From positions 1 to 42,483 of the forward strand of contig JAVBPQ010000067.1 of assembly GCA_031549525.1 (NCBI GenBank): 42,483 bases of DNA. Reading direction: 5' to 3'. The translations under genes were made by a program, and so were the position numbers. Source of the DNA: WQUF01 sp031549525 (GTDB lineage Bacteria; Bacillota; Clostridia; Clostridiales; Clostridiaceae). Below the pieces are notes generated by a model that did no database searches, was not told the origin of the DNA, and worked only from the letters and a program-made list of their open reading frames with translations. This document shows positions 25,666-33,035 of this stretch, piece after piece (position 1 is the first letter of the stretch; each line of letters opens with the position of its first letter).

Positions 25666-26280
25666 ATGAAGTTGTTATTTTTTGATACAGAAACTACAGA
25701 TAAAATTCCTGGGAACATATGTCAGCTTAGTTATATTGTTGTGGATACAGATACAAAACCTCAAACTACATTTGGAAAAAATTATTTTTTTGCAGTAGAC
25801 GAAATGAGCCCTGAAGCAGAAAAGGTACATGGTTTTTCTCTAATGAAGCTTTATGAGTTAAGCCAGGGAAAATATATTGAAGATTTAGTAGATGAGTTTG
25901 CGCCTGATTTCACATGTGCAGACATTTTAATTGGGCACAATGTGGCTTTTGATATAAATTTTATTACATCTGAGTTTGATTCACTTGGTATAGATTTTAA
26001 ACCTAAAAATACATTTTGTACTATGAATTATTATAAGAATATATGCAAAATATTTAAATCAAATGGCACCTATAAATTCCCAAAGCTTGCAGAAGTTATT
26101 GATTTTTTAAATATTTCTCAAAGAAATGTAAATGATTATGCTATGAAAATGTTTGGAGGAACGAATGATTATCATGATGCAAGATTTGATACAGCGGCAT
26201 TATACTTAATTGTTGTAGATGGTATAAAAAAAGGATTAGTGCCTAGAGGATATTTTAGTAAGATGGCAAAGGCGTTATAA
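25666..26280 (+). CDS. DnaQ-like 3'-5' exonuclease (DEDDh)
   Basis: A 204-residue stand-alone exonuclease domain. The four metal ligands and the base are visible: D7 and E9 in FFDTETT, D96 in GHNVAFDINF, and H170 and D175 in YHDARFDTAAL. The family removes nucleotides from 3' ends in proofreading or RNA trimming; the substrate here is unknown. The ATG at 25666 has GGAGGA 5-6 nt upstream. It is followed after 27 nt by the threonine aldolase gene and may be co-transcribed with it. Confidence 0.9.
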   Translation: MKLLFFDTETTDKIPGNICQLSYIVVDTDTKPQTTFGKNYFFAVDEMSPEAEKVHGFSLMKLYELSQGKYIEDLVDEFAPDFTCADILIGHNVAFDINFITSEFDSLGIDFKPKNTFCTMNYYKNICKIFKSNGTYKFPKLAEVIDFLNISQRNVNDYAMKMFGGTNDYHDARFDTAALYLIVVDGIKKGLVPRGYFSKMAKAL

Positions 26281-26307
26281 AAAAATAATATTTTAAGGAG
26301 TTTTAAT

Positions 26308-27333
26308 ATGAATTTTATTGATTTAAGAAGCGATACGGTTACTATGCCTACTGATGAAATGAGAGAAGCTATGTTTAATGCAGAAGCTGGAGATGATGTT
26401 TATGGAGATGATAAAACTGTAAATGAACTGGAAAAATATGCAGCTTATATTGTAGGAAAAGAAGCTGCACTTTTTGTACCAAGTGGCACTTTTGGAAATC
26501 AGGTATCTATTTTAACTCATACAAAAAGAGGAAGTGAGGTTATATTAGGTGATGATTCTCATGTGATTCAACATGAAGCAGGGGCAGCAGGAATCATATC
26601 AGGAGTGCAATTTAGAACAGTAGAAAGCAATAATGGAATTTTAGACCCTCTAAAGGTTATAGGAAAAATCAGAATTGATAAGGATATACATTATCCTGAA
26701 ACATCTCTTATTTGTTTAGAAAATGCTCATTCTACAGGCAAAGTTGTTCCTATTCATATAATGGAGAATATATATAATGCTGCTAAAAAATATGATGTAG
26801 CAGTTCATCTCGATGGAGCGAGATTATTCAATGCAGCAACTTATTTAAATGTGGATGTAAAGGAGATTACGAAGTTTACTGATTCTGTAACATTTTGCCT
26901 TTCAAAAGGATTATGTGCTCCTATAGGTTCTATAGTAGCAGGGGATGCAAATTTTATTGAAAAAGCAAGAAAAAATAGAAAGATAATGGGAGGAGGTATG
27001 AGACAAGCAGGATTTATTGCAGCTGCAGGAATTGTAGCACTAAAAAAGATGACTTTAAGACTGAATGAAGACCATAAAAATGCAAAGTATTTAGCAAAAG
27101 AATTGATGAAAATTCCTGAAATAGAATTGAATATTGATGATGTTGAGATAAATATGGTGTTCTTTAAGATAAATACTGAAAAAGATATAAATAAATTATC
27201 TGAATTTATGTTAGAAAAAGGTATAAAAATCAATTCGCCAGATTCCAAAATTTTTAGATTTGTTACCCATTATTGGATAAAGAAAGATCATATAGATGAA
27301 GCTGTAAAAGCAATCAAGGAATTTTTAAATTGA
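26308..27333 (+). CDS. ltaE: Low-specificity L-threonine aldolase
   Basis: A 341-residue fold-type I PLP enzyme. It starts IDLRSDTVTMPTDEMREAM, a hallmark of threonine aldolases, and continues with GDDVYGDD, LFVPSGTFGNQ, HLDGARLFNAA and the cofactor lysine in FCLSKGLCAPIGS. It splits L-threonine or L-allo-threonine to glycine and acetaldehyde, a glycine source. The ATG has AAGGAG 7 nt upstream. Confidence 0.95.
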   Translation: MNFIDLRSDTVTMPTDEMREAMFNAEAGDDVYGDDKTVNELEKYAAYIVGKEAALFVPSGTFGNQVSILTHTKRGSEVILGDDSHVIQHEAGAAGIISGVQFRTVESNNGILDPLKVIGKIRIDKDIHYPETSLICLENAHSTGKVVPIHIMENIYNAAKKYDVAVHLDGARLFNAATYLNVDVKEITKFTDSVTFCLSKGLCAPIGSIVAGDANFIEKARKNRKIMGGGMRQAGFIAAAGIVALKKMTLRLNEDHKNAKYLAKELMKIPEIELNIDDVEINMVFFKINTEKDINKLSEFMLEKGIKINSPDSKIFRFVTHYWIKKDHIDEAVKAIKEFLN

Positions 27334-27401
27334 GTGAATTTTAAAAAAGGTTTATAGGTTACCTTCATTAACCTAAATTTTATGTTAAGGATATAGAATT
27401 T

Positions 27402-27893
27402 ATGAAAGAAACTGAAAAAGTATATGAAATTTTAAATAGCAAAAATATAGTTTACGATGTCACAGAGCATGAGGCTGTTTTTACAATTGAAGAGATGGAA
27501 GATTTAGATATAACTTCAAAAGGAAATGTGGTAAAAAATTTATTTGTGCGCAATGCAAAGGGAAACCAGCATTATCTTATAGTACTTGATAAGGATAAGA
27601 AAGCAAATTTAAATAGCATTCAGGAGCAGCTTGGATGCACTAAGTTAAGCTTTGCATCTGATGAAAGGCTCATGAAATATCTTAAACTCACTAAAGGTGC
27701 AGTTAGCCCCTTTGGGATATTAAATGATGATAATCATCATGTTATACTTGTGTTTGATGATTGTCTAATTGGTAAAAAGAGACTTGGAATACATCCTAAC
27801 GACAATACTGCAACAGTATGGATAGACTTTGATGATCTAAAGAAGCTATTATCTGATTTTGGAACAAAGATCCAGTATATTAAAATACCATAA
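27402..27893 (+). CDS. YbaK/ProX-type aminoacyl-tRNA deacylase
   Basis: A single-domain protein of 163 residues from the YbaK/PrdX superfamily of trans-editing deacylases. Visible features are EHEAVFTIEEM, VVKNLFVRNAKG, LGCTKLSFASDERL, GAVSPFGILND and LGIHPNDNTATVWI, closest to the ProXp-ala/PrdX group that hydrolyses mischarged Ala-tRNA-Pro. The specificity is from family knowledge, not shown here. The site before the ATG (AAGGATATAG) is modest. It stands alone between the threonine aldolase and a small membrane protein. Confidence 0.86.
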   Translation: MKETEKVYEILNSKNIVYDVTEHEAVFTIEEMEDLDITSKGNVVKNLFVRNAKGNQHYLIVLDKDKKANLNSIQEQLGCTKLSFASDERLMKYLKLTKGAVSPFGILNDDNHHVILVFDDCLIGKKRLGIHPNDNTATVWIDFDDLKKLLSDFGTKIQYIKIP

Positions 27894-28098
27894 TAGCTCA
27901 AATATTTATTTAATTTCTAAATGTAGAAAATAACTTAAATTTTAAAGTTAATGTAGCTCTGGACCAAAATGTTATTTTAGATACATATTTATATATTAAA
28001 GAATTATTTTAGAAGTTTGGATAAGAGTGAATATTTAAATTAGTGAAATTAATTTATTGCAAGGCTAAGAAGTTATTTTTAGAGGAGTATTGTTGCTT

Positions 28099-28338
28099 AT
28101 GAGTTTTTTTTATAGGTTTAGGTTTTTACCTCTATTTTTAGGGATTCTATTTCTTGTTATTGGATACTATTATTCAAGTATTAAAGCGTATATTCCTTAT
28201 CAAGATCCAACGCCTGAGATTACTGCACAATATATAAAAAATATGAGTATGGGCGATACATTTTTTAAGATTGGAACAATATTTATTTGGGTTTGGATAA
28301 TAGCCAAAGTTATACTTAGACTTTTTATGAGAAGATAA
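28099..28338 (+). CDS. Small two-helix membrane protein
   Basis: About 79 residues with two hydrophobic helices: RFLPLFLGILFLVIGYYY and FKIGTIFIWVWIIAKVILRLF. Between them is a polar loop of about 35 residues. No family recognised. AGAGGAG (28081-28087) could serve TTG at 28093 (5 nt away) or ATG at 28099 (11 nt away); ATG is taken, adding TTG codons would lengthen it by two or three residues. It appears monocistronic. Confidence 0.62.
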   Translation: MSFFYRFRFLPLFLGILFLVIGYYYSSIKAYIPYQDPTPEITAQYIKNMSMGDTFFKIGTIFIWVWIIAKVILRLFMRR

Positions 28339-28451
28339 ACTGATTATATTACATAAAATGATTGATTTCAAAGTTATTTTGTTAATCATTGAATTAAAAT
28401 ATTGAAATTATTGTAAATAGTGGATATCATGATATTATCAAATAGGGAAGG

Positions 28452-29051
28452 GTGGTTTCAATTAATACAAATTTATTAGAAATTATATTTTTACTTGACC
28501 GCAGTGGATCAATGTCAGGTTTGGAAAATGATACAATAAGCGGATTTAACAGTTTTGTGAAAAAACAAAGCGAAATAGGAGAAACACTCATTACAACAGT
28601 TTTATTTGATAATAAGTACGAAATTTTACATAATGGTGTTAGAGCTCAAGACGTAAATTTGACTAAAAAAGAATATTTCGTAGGAGGAACAACTTCATTA
28701 CTTGATGCTATAGGTAAAACTATCATTGATGTTGGGACTCGCTTATCAAATACTGATGAGGAAGATCGTCCAGGGAAAGTCATATTTGTAATAACTACAG
28801 ATGGTTATGAAAATTCAAGTAAAGAATTTGACTATGAAAAGATAAATGAGATGATTACTTGCCAGAAAGAAAAGTACAATTGGGATTTTATTTTTCTTGG
28901 AGCAAATCTTGATATTTCAGTAGAAAGCAAAAGATTGGGTATTGAGAATAATAAGGCTTTTTCTTATGAAGCTTCAAGTTCTGGTACTGAAAGAATGTAT
29001 GATTTAGCTGACAGAGCAGTTTTTTCTATAAGGGAATGTATGAAAAAATAA
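28452..29051 (+). CDS. Stand-alone von Willebrand factor A domain protein
   Basis: This 199-residue soluble protein is a single VWA domain. The metal-ion site DRSGSMSG (D16, S18, S20) is followed by TVLFDNKYE, GGTTSLLDAIG with the MIDAS threonine, and VIFVITTDGYEN. No signal peptide or partner ATPase gene is nearby, unlike MoxR/VWA chaperone pairs. Its role is unknown. The start is unclear: GTG at 28452 lies almost on top of the purine site AGGGAAGG, while an in-frame ATT at 28461 has better spacing. It is followed by the candidate small RNA. Confidence 0.82.
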   Translation: MVSINTNLLEIIFLLDRSGSMSGLENDTISGFNSFVKKQSEIGETLITTVLFDNKYEILHNGVRAQDVNLTKKEYFVGGTTSLLDAIGKTIIDVGTRLSNTDEEDRPGKVIFVITTDGYENSSKEFDYEKINEMITCQKEKYNWDFIFLGANLDISVESKRLGIENNKAFSYEASSSGTERMYDLADRAVFSIRECMKK

Positions 29052-29143
29052 ATCTTTAAGAAAATAACGAAGAATATAGGTATTTTAAACTATTAAATAT
29101 TACGAAAATATTAAAAATACATAAAAAATTATTGTTGAATATA

Positions 29144-29172
29144 TTGACAAATAAATGAATATAAGGTAAATT
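29144..29172 (+). promoter_or_regulatory. Promoter of a candidate small RNA
   Basis: The -35 box TTGACA is perfect (29144-29149), the spacer is exactly 17 nt, and the -10 box is TAAATT (29167-29172). No gene with a ribosome site begins downstream within 200 nt, while a terminator follows at 29316-29354. Confidence 0.65.
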
Positions 29173-29178
29173 ATTATT

Positions 29179-29354
29179 AGCCGAAGTAAAAGCGAGAGCG
29201 TGGCCAATAGGAACATACATAATGTTTTAACTAGAAATAGATTCCATAAAGAGCGTAGCCAGTGCTAAAGCTTTGGCAATAAATTTCATCATAATAAGAT
29301 TAGAATATTGTAAATAAAAACATCCTTTTTATAGTTTTAAAATAGGATGTTTTT
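29179..29354 (+). ncRNA. Candidate small RNA (promoter-to-terminator unit without ORF)
   Basis: About 176 nt from the predicted start to the end of a strong terminator. There is no ORF above a few codons. Two related segments, GAGCGTGGCCAATAG (about 29195-29209) and GAGCGTAGCCAGTG (about 29252-29265), are less AT-rich than their surroundings. Between them GGAACAT...ATGTT and a GGAA/TTCC pairing suggest folding; GCCAGTGCTAAAGCTTTGGC can form another hairpin. No known riboswitch or sRNA family recognised. The alternative is a decayed intergenic repeat. Confidence 0.45.
29316..29354 (+). terminator. Rho-independent terminator with no upstream gene
   Basis: AAAAACATCCT (29316-29326) is a perfect inverted match to AGGATGTTTTT (29344-29354), with a 17-nt AT loop. 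It lies 265 nt past the VWA stop codon, so it more likely ends the candidate small RNA. Confidence 0.85.
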
Positions 29355-29366
29355 AAAGTTTATGAA

Positions 29367-29395
29367 TTGACTCAAGAAAAAAATTGCTATAAAAT
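29367..29395 (+). promoter_or_regulatory. Promoter of the 53-codon peptide gene
   Basis: TTGACT (29367-29372) and TAAAAT (29390-29395) are separated by 17 nt. A start near 29402 would give a very short leader holding just the GGGGG ribosome site. Confidence 0.6.
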
Positions 29396-29414
29396 TTAAT
29401 CAGGGGGTGTTCTT

Positions 29415-29576
29415 GTGTCAATTAAATTAAATACAGAAATAATTGACTTAAATGATATTGAGAAATTGGAAGAATCTCCTGCTCCAAGTATGGTAAGCTA
29501 TGCTCCTTCTAGTTGGAATATCAATTTTGCAGTTAATGTTTTAAGAAGTTTTTTTACATCACTAAAATTGTATTGA
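29415..29576 (+). CDS. Uncharacterised 53-residue peptide
   Basis: A short gene with its own promoter and a GGGGG ribosome site (29403-29407) 7 nt before a GTG start. The peptide has an acidic N-terminal half (IIDLNDIEKLEESPAPS) and an uncharged, aromatic and Ser-rich C-terminal half (SYAPSSWNINFAVNVLRSFF). That split resembles leader/core layouts of ribosomally made peptides, but there is no modification enzyme nearby and no cysteine. The stop codon overlaps the -35 box of the tRNA-Leu promoter. No family recognised. Codon use looks normal for the window. Confidence 0.5.
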   Translation: MSIKLNTEIIDLNDIEKLEESPAPSMVSYAPSSWNINFAVNVLRSFFTSLKLY

Positions 29577-29601
29577 CCTTTTTAAATTTTTTTGATATTA
29601 T
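29573..29601 (+). promoter_or_regulatory. Promoter of tRNA-Leu(CAA)
   Basis: TTGACC (29573-29578) and TATTAT (29596-29601) have a 17-nt spacer and lie 11 nt ahead of the tRNA. The -35 box overlaps the stop codon of the upstream peptide gene. Confidence 0.75.
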
Positions 29602-29612
29602 TACTATGTTAA

Positions 29613-29691
29613 GCCGAAGTGGCGGAATGGCAGACGCACATGACTCAAAATCATGCGGGAAACCGTGCGGGTTCGAGTCCCGCCTTCGGCA
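29613..29691 (+). tRNA. tRNA-Leu (CAA)
   Basis: The acceptor GCCGAAG pairs with CTTCGGC. The anticodon arm CATGA-CTCAAAA-TCATG gives anticodon CAA. A short extra arm precedes the T-arm GCGGGTTCGAGTCCCGC. The discriminator is A, and CCA is not encoded (TAA follows). A single gene with its own promoter and terminator. Confidence 0.95.
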
Positions 29692-29711
29692 TAATTAATA
29701 ATTATATTTAT

Positions 29712-29739
29712 AAAAAAGCTGGTTTAAACCAGCTTTTTT
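29712..29739. terminator. Perfectly palindromic bidirectional terminator
   Basis: AAAAAAGCTGG (29712-29722), loop TTTAAA, CCAGCTTTTTT (29729-29739) form a fully palindromic hairpin with U-runs on both strands. It ends tRNA-Leu(CAA) on plus and the C39-like peptidase gene on minus, whose TAA lies inside its arm. Confidence 0.93.
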
Positions 29740-30463
29740 AATATGAAATGGCTCTATTTGATTGTTTAACCCATTTAGATAAAAAATAAACCTTATCTAT
29801 TTTTATTTCTTTTTCTCCAGTCCAAGGATCATTGAAGTAAAGATTTGCATCATCATATCCAACCAGTGTAAGAGCATGTACATCAAATCCGTATATATCA
29901 GATATCCACACAACCACAGGTTTATTATCTGCTATTTGTTTTTCAAGTCTATAAGTAGAACATCCAGTTAAATTCTCGCAGCTTCCTGCATATTTTTTTA
30001 TTATATTTGTCAAAGCTGAAGGATATATTGTCCAGCCTGATGCCTCAAAAGGGTCACCTACATATCCCACAAATGGATTTAAGCTTTTTGGCATCTCATT
30101 TGCAAGTATCACTTTATCAACATTAGCCCCACTATATGTAAGCATCATTGCAATAGCAGTTATCTCACAACCAGTAGGAAGTTCTGGAGCTTGAGCTATT
30201 ATAGGAACATCTAACATTTTGCTCTTTGGTAAATTTGCATCAATAGTAGGTAAATCATAGCTGATATTTTCATAATCTGAAAAAAGCTGCTTGGACATAT
30301 TAAAGTAATCACTTGTAACTTCAATTAAATTAGATTGATTGGTGTTATTTGGTATATTTGCTTTTTCTTCATAGATTTTTAATGGCTTATTTGAAGTAAA
30401 TTCGTTAAAACATAAAGGTAATAAAAACAAAAATAAAAAGGCTTTATTTACAAATTGCATCAT
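29738..30463 (-). CDS. Exported C39-like cysteine peptidase
   Basis: A 241-residue protein with an N-terminal hydrophobic signal (MMQFVNKAFLFLFLLPLCFN). The catalytic domain of the peptidase C39-like (YvpB) type holds Q91 and C99 in AQAPELPTGCEITAIAMM, H196 in GFDVHALTLVGYDD and N211-D212 in YFNDPWTG. These match the papain-like oxyanion Gln, Cys, His and Asn/Asp. Unlike bacteriocin transporter C39 domains it is free-standing and probably acts outside the cell. The substrate is unknown. A second ATG follows the first; AAGGGGTTTA is the likely ribosome site. Ends inside a shared terminator. Confidence 0.85.
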   Translation of the reverse strand: MMQFVNKAFLFLFLLPLCFNEFTSNKPLKIYEEKANIPNNTNQSNLIEVTSDYFNMSKQLFSDYENISYDLPTIDANLPKSKMLDVPIIAQAPELPTGCEITAIAMMLTYSGANVDKVILANEMPKSLNPFVGYVGDPFEASGWTIYPSALTNIIKKYAGSCENLTGCSTYRLEKQIADNKPVVVWISDIYGFDVHALTLVGYDDANLYFNDPWTGEKEIKIDKVYFLSKWVKQSNRAISY

Positions 30464-30535
30464 TAAACCCCTTTAAATATAGCTAATTTTTATTTAATAT
30501 ATCATATTTAAATTATATAAGTCAAATGATAAAGT

Positions 30536-30569
30536 AATGCCATAACAGGTTTATTTCTGTTATGGCATT
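30536..30569. terminator. Perfect 13-bp terminator-like hairpin
   Basis: AATGCCATAACAG (30536-30548) and CTGTTATGGCATT (30557-30569) pair without mismatch around an 8-nt loop, 4 nt from the nitroreductase stop on the minus strand. The minus-strand T-run is weak, but the stem is strong. Confidence 0.78.
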
Positions 30570-30572
30570 GTT

Positions 30573-31172
30573 TTATTCAAAAATTCTAACTCTATCTTCA
30601 ATAGGTAGAAATTCTTTTTGTCCTGGATTTTCTGTGATAGATCCAAATGGCATCTGGGCTATTAGATTCCACGAGTCTGGAATATTCCATTCCTTTTTCA
30701 CTTCTTCATCTATTAAAGGGTTATAGTGTTGAAGTGATGCGCCAAGCCCCTCGATTTCTAAAAGATTCCAAATAACAAATTGTAACATACCGTTTGATTG
30801 TTCTGACCATTTTGGAAAATTATCTTTATAAGTTGGGAATTGTTCCTGTAAGCTTTTAACTATATTGCCTTCTTCGAAGTATAAAACTGTACCATAACCA
30901 CTATCAAATGAGTTTATTTTTTCTTCAGTCTTAGGAAATGCTTTAGGAGGAACTATTTTTTTTAGAGTTTCTTTAACTATGCTCCATAATTTTGTATGGT
31001 TTTTTCCAAACAGCACTACAACTCTTGAAGTTTGAGAATTAAATGCAGAGGGTGTATGTAAAACAGCATCTCTTATAAGGTTTTCAATTTGCTTGTTTTC
31101 TATCTTAACATCTTTACCAATACCATAGTAACTGCGCCGTTGTTTTATAGAAGTTTGAAAATCTTTTATCAT
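30573..31172 (-). CDS. Nitroreductase family protein (HBN1/Frm2-like)
   Basis: A 199-residue FMN-dependent nitroreductase. RRSYYGIGKD holds the FMN-phosphate-contacting arginine; LHTPSAFNSQTSRVVVLFG, GLGASLQHYNPLI and IAQMPFGSI follow. The last two are typical of the HBN1/YdgI-like subgroup, which reduces nitro or quinone compounds with NAD(P)H. The physiological substrate is unknown. AGGAGG lies just before the ATG on the minus strand. A single gene with its own hairpin. Confidence 0.9.
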   Translation of the reverse strand: MIKDFQTSIKQRRSYYGIGKDVKIENKQIENLIRDAVLHTPSAFNSQTSRVVVLFGKNHTKLWSIVKETLKKIVPPKAFPKTEEKINSFDSGYGTVLYFEEGNIVKSLQEQFPTYKDNFPKWSEQSNGMLQFVIWNLLEIEGLGASLQHYNPLIDEEVKKEWNIPDSWNLIAQMPFGSITENPGQKEFLPIEDRVRIFE

Positions 31173-31508
31173 AATACTGCCTCCTTTTTAATTTTAATTT
31201 TGTACTATCAAAAATTCATAAAAGGTGATATAATTGACCATTATAAGAAATTGTACTTTGATTTTAGTTGTGTAATTATTGAATTTATATAAATTATACT
31301 AATAATGAACGTCATATGCAATGTTAGGATGGTGGATTTACTTTTTATTTTTTTGGTAGTATAATTAATTAGAATATTTTTGTGCATAAATATTAATATA
31401 TATAATATATAAAATGTAGGTATATAATTAAATTTTAATACTAAACTATTTTGAAAAAAGCTTAATTAACTAAAGATTATTAAAAAATAGATTTAGTGGG
31501 GTGTTAGG
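31173..31508 (+). other. 336-nt intergenic region with a promoter
   Basis: Divergent region between the nitroreductase and TM2 genes. TTTACT (31337-31342), a 17-nt spacer and a perfect TATAAT (31360-31365) form a probable promoter for the TM2 gene, giving a leader of over 130 nt. The rest is low-complexity AT sequence and no structured element was recognised. Confidence 0.6.
31337..31365 (+). promoter_or_regulatory. Probable promoter of the TM2-domain gene
   Basis: TTTACT, 17 nt, TATAAT. The -10 is perfect and the -35 differs from TTGACA at two positions. Confidence 0.6.
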
Positions 31509-31850
31509 TTGAAAGAGTTGAACCATCCAAATGTTGGTACTAAAAAAAAGATAGATGACAAAAATGATTTAAACATAGTAAATGTGCTTACTGATATTAA
31601 TGGTATTCCTGATTCTGGAATTGACAGTGATGTTATTTATTCTCAAAAAAGCAAGTATAAAGCTTTATTTTTATGTTGTTTAGGATTGATAGGAATAGCA
31701 GGATTACATAAATTTTATACAGGAAGAAAGCTTTCTGGTGTAGTTTATTTTTTTACATTAGGATATCTTTTTATAGGTACTATTATGGATTTGATGTCCA
31801 TAGTTGTAGGTGATTATAGAGATGCTAATGGTTTATTTCTTAAAGAATAA
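31509..31850 (+). CDS. TM2-domain membrane protein
   Basis: 113 residues. A hydrophilic N-terminal half is followed by a TM2 domain: helix FLCCLGLIGIAGLHKFYTGR, the conserved HKFYTG turn, a second helix YFFTLGYLFIGTIMDLMSIVVG and the tail YRDANG. TM2 proteins are widespread membrane proteins of unclear role. The start is TTG with GGGGTG about 6 nt upstream. A strong terminator follows. Confidence 0.86.
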   Translation: MKELNHPNVGTKKKIDDKNDLNIVNVLTDINGIPDSGIDSDVIYSQKSKYKALFLCCLGLIGIAGLHKFYTGRKLSGVVYFFTLGYLFIGTIMDLMSIVVGDYRDANGLFLKE

Positions 31851-31871
31851 CATTGATAAAATTAAATATTG

Positions 31872-31899
31872 AAAAATTCCTCCTTTTGGAGGAATTTTT
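31872..31899 (+). terminator. Rho-independent terminator after the TM2 gene
   Basis: AAAAATTCCTCC, loop TTTT, GGAGGAATTTTT: a perfect 12-bp stem with its own U-tract. Confidence 0.93.
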
Positions 31900-31947
31900 A
31901 TGAAGAAGAATATAAGCTTAAATTAAAGTTAATTATTGGGGGATAAT

Positions 31948-32595
31948 ATGAAATTGTATTTATTAAGAATTTTAAAATTAATTTTTGGATTGTTTCTTTT
32001 TGCTCTTGGAATAGCGCTTACCATAAAGGCAGATTTAGGATATGCACCATGGGAAGTTCTGCATTCTGGAGTAGGAAGAGTTATAGGACTGCAAATAGGA
32101 ACTGTCACAATATTATTTGGAGCTATAATTGTACTAGTTGTATTTATTTTAAAAGAAGAGATAGGAATAGGTACGATCTTAAATATGATATTGATTGGAG
32201 CTTTTATGAATATCATTCTAGATTTTAACTTAATCCCTCATATTGAAAATGTAGTGATTAGATTAATATTATTGATATGTGGATTGTTTACTATAGCTCT
32301 GGGATCTTATTTTTATATGAGTTCAGAATTTTGTGCAGGACCACGAGATTGTTTGATGGTTGTTTTAACTAAAAGAACGAAGCTTCCAATAGGAGTTTGT
32401 AGAGGGATAATCGAAGTACTTGTAGTGTTAATTGGATGGTTGTTAGGCGGCAGTGTAGGAATTGGAACTGTAATATCAGCCTTTTGCATAGGCTTTTGTA
32501 TACAGATAACTTTTAAAATATTTAGATTTGATGCCATAAAATTAAAGCATGAAAATATAAAAGATACTTTTAAAAAAATATCAATTAGGATTTAA
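31948..32595 (+). CDS. YczE/YyaS-type integral membrane protein
   Basis: About 215 residues with five or six transmembrane helices. Motifs GIALTIKADLGYAPWEVLHSG, GTILNMILIGAFMN and CAGPRDCLMVVLTKR place it in the YczE/YyaS family of membrane proteins related to YitT. Function is not established; some members are linked to antibiotic self-protection in Bacillus. The ATG at 31948 follows GGGGGATAAT directly; an upstream TTG overlaps that site. The 3' end overlaps a convergent gene by 4 nt. Confidence 0.85.
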   Translation: MKLYLLRILKLIFGLFLFALGIALTIKADLGYAPWEVLHSGVGRVIGLQIGTVTILFGAIIVLVVFILKEEIGIGTILNMILIGAFMNIILDFNLIPHIENVVIRLILLICGLFTIALGSYFYMSSEFCAGPRDCLMVVLTKRTKLPIGVCRGIIEVLVVLIGWLLGGSVGIGTVISAFCIGFCIQITFKIFRFDAIKLKHENIKDTFKKISIRI

Positions 32596-33035
32596 GTTAC
32601 AAATTTGTATTTGTTTAATTTATAGTAGAGAAGTTTATATGATTTACTTGATATATTTATTGTTTCACCACCTTTAAGCTTAATATTGCATTTATGGCAT
32701 AAAGGAAGAGGACCTAAGGTATTTATAGCTAAAGACCAGTGTATGAGTTCAATGTCATATTTATTTATTACAATTCTCTTAAAAGGTCTTATTATTATCA
32801 TTCCTTTGTCAAAGAGTAAAATTTTACTCTTATATATCTCAATAAACTTATAAATTACTATAATTGTTGATAATATGAAACAAAATATTAGAAATATTAA
32901 AATTAAACCTCTCGTAATATTTAATATCATACTAAAAAGACTTGAAATTAAAACTAAAAAAGCCATAGTGAATTCAATAATAATGCCTTGATTGTTACAG
33001 GATATTTCATCTACTTTTATGCTAAAAAAATTCAT
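32592..33035 (-). CDS. Membrane protein with a possible bacterial PH domain
   Basis: About 147 residues. Two adjacent transmembrane helices (MAFLVLISSLFSMIL and LILIFLIFCFILSTIIVIY) precede a C-terminal beta-rich segment (KILLFDKGMIIIRPFKRIVI, YDIELIHWS) like a bacterial pleckstrin-homology domain protein. The match is only by pattern. GGTG lies about 6 nt before the ATG at 33035; an in-frame GTG inside that site is less likely. It overlaps the end of the YczE gene tail-to-tail. Confidence 0.6.
   Translation of the reverse strand: MNFFSIKVDEISCNNQGIIIEFTMAFLVLISSLFSMILNITRGLILIFLIFCFILSTIIVIYKFIEIYKSKILLFDKGMIIIRPFKRIVINKYDIELIHWSLAINTLGPLPLCHKCNIKLKGGETINISSKSYKLLYYKLNKYKFVT

Noticed and set aside
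26841..27248. 135-codon minus-strand frame inside ltaE
   Set aside because: Fully within a well-conserved PLP enzyme gene; its product is a Phe/Ser-rich shadow.
29179..29200. tRNA fragment (GCCGAAGT shared with tRNA-Leu(CAA))
   Set aside because: Only eight bases match, with no cloverleaf continuation.
29738..30463. C39 peptidase as the maturation protease of the 53-residue peptide
   Set aside because: The two converge on a shared terminator and are not co-transcribed. The peptidase is a free, exported C39-like protein without a transporter, and the peptide has no GG cleavage motif.
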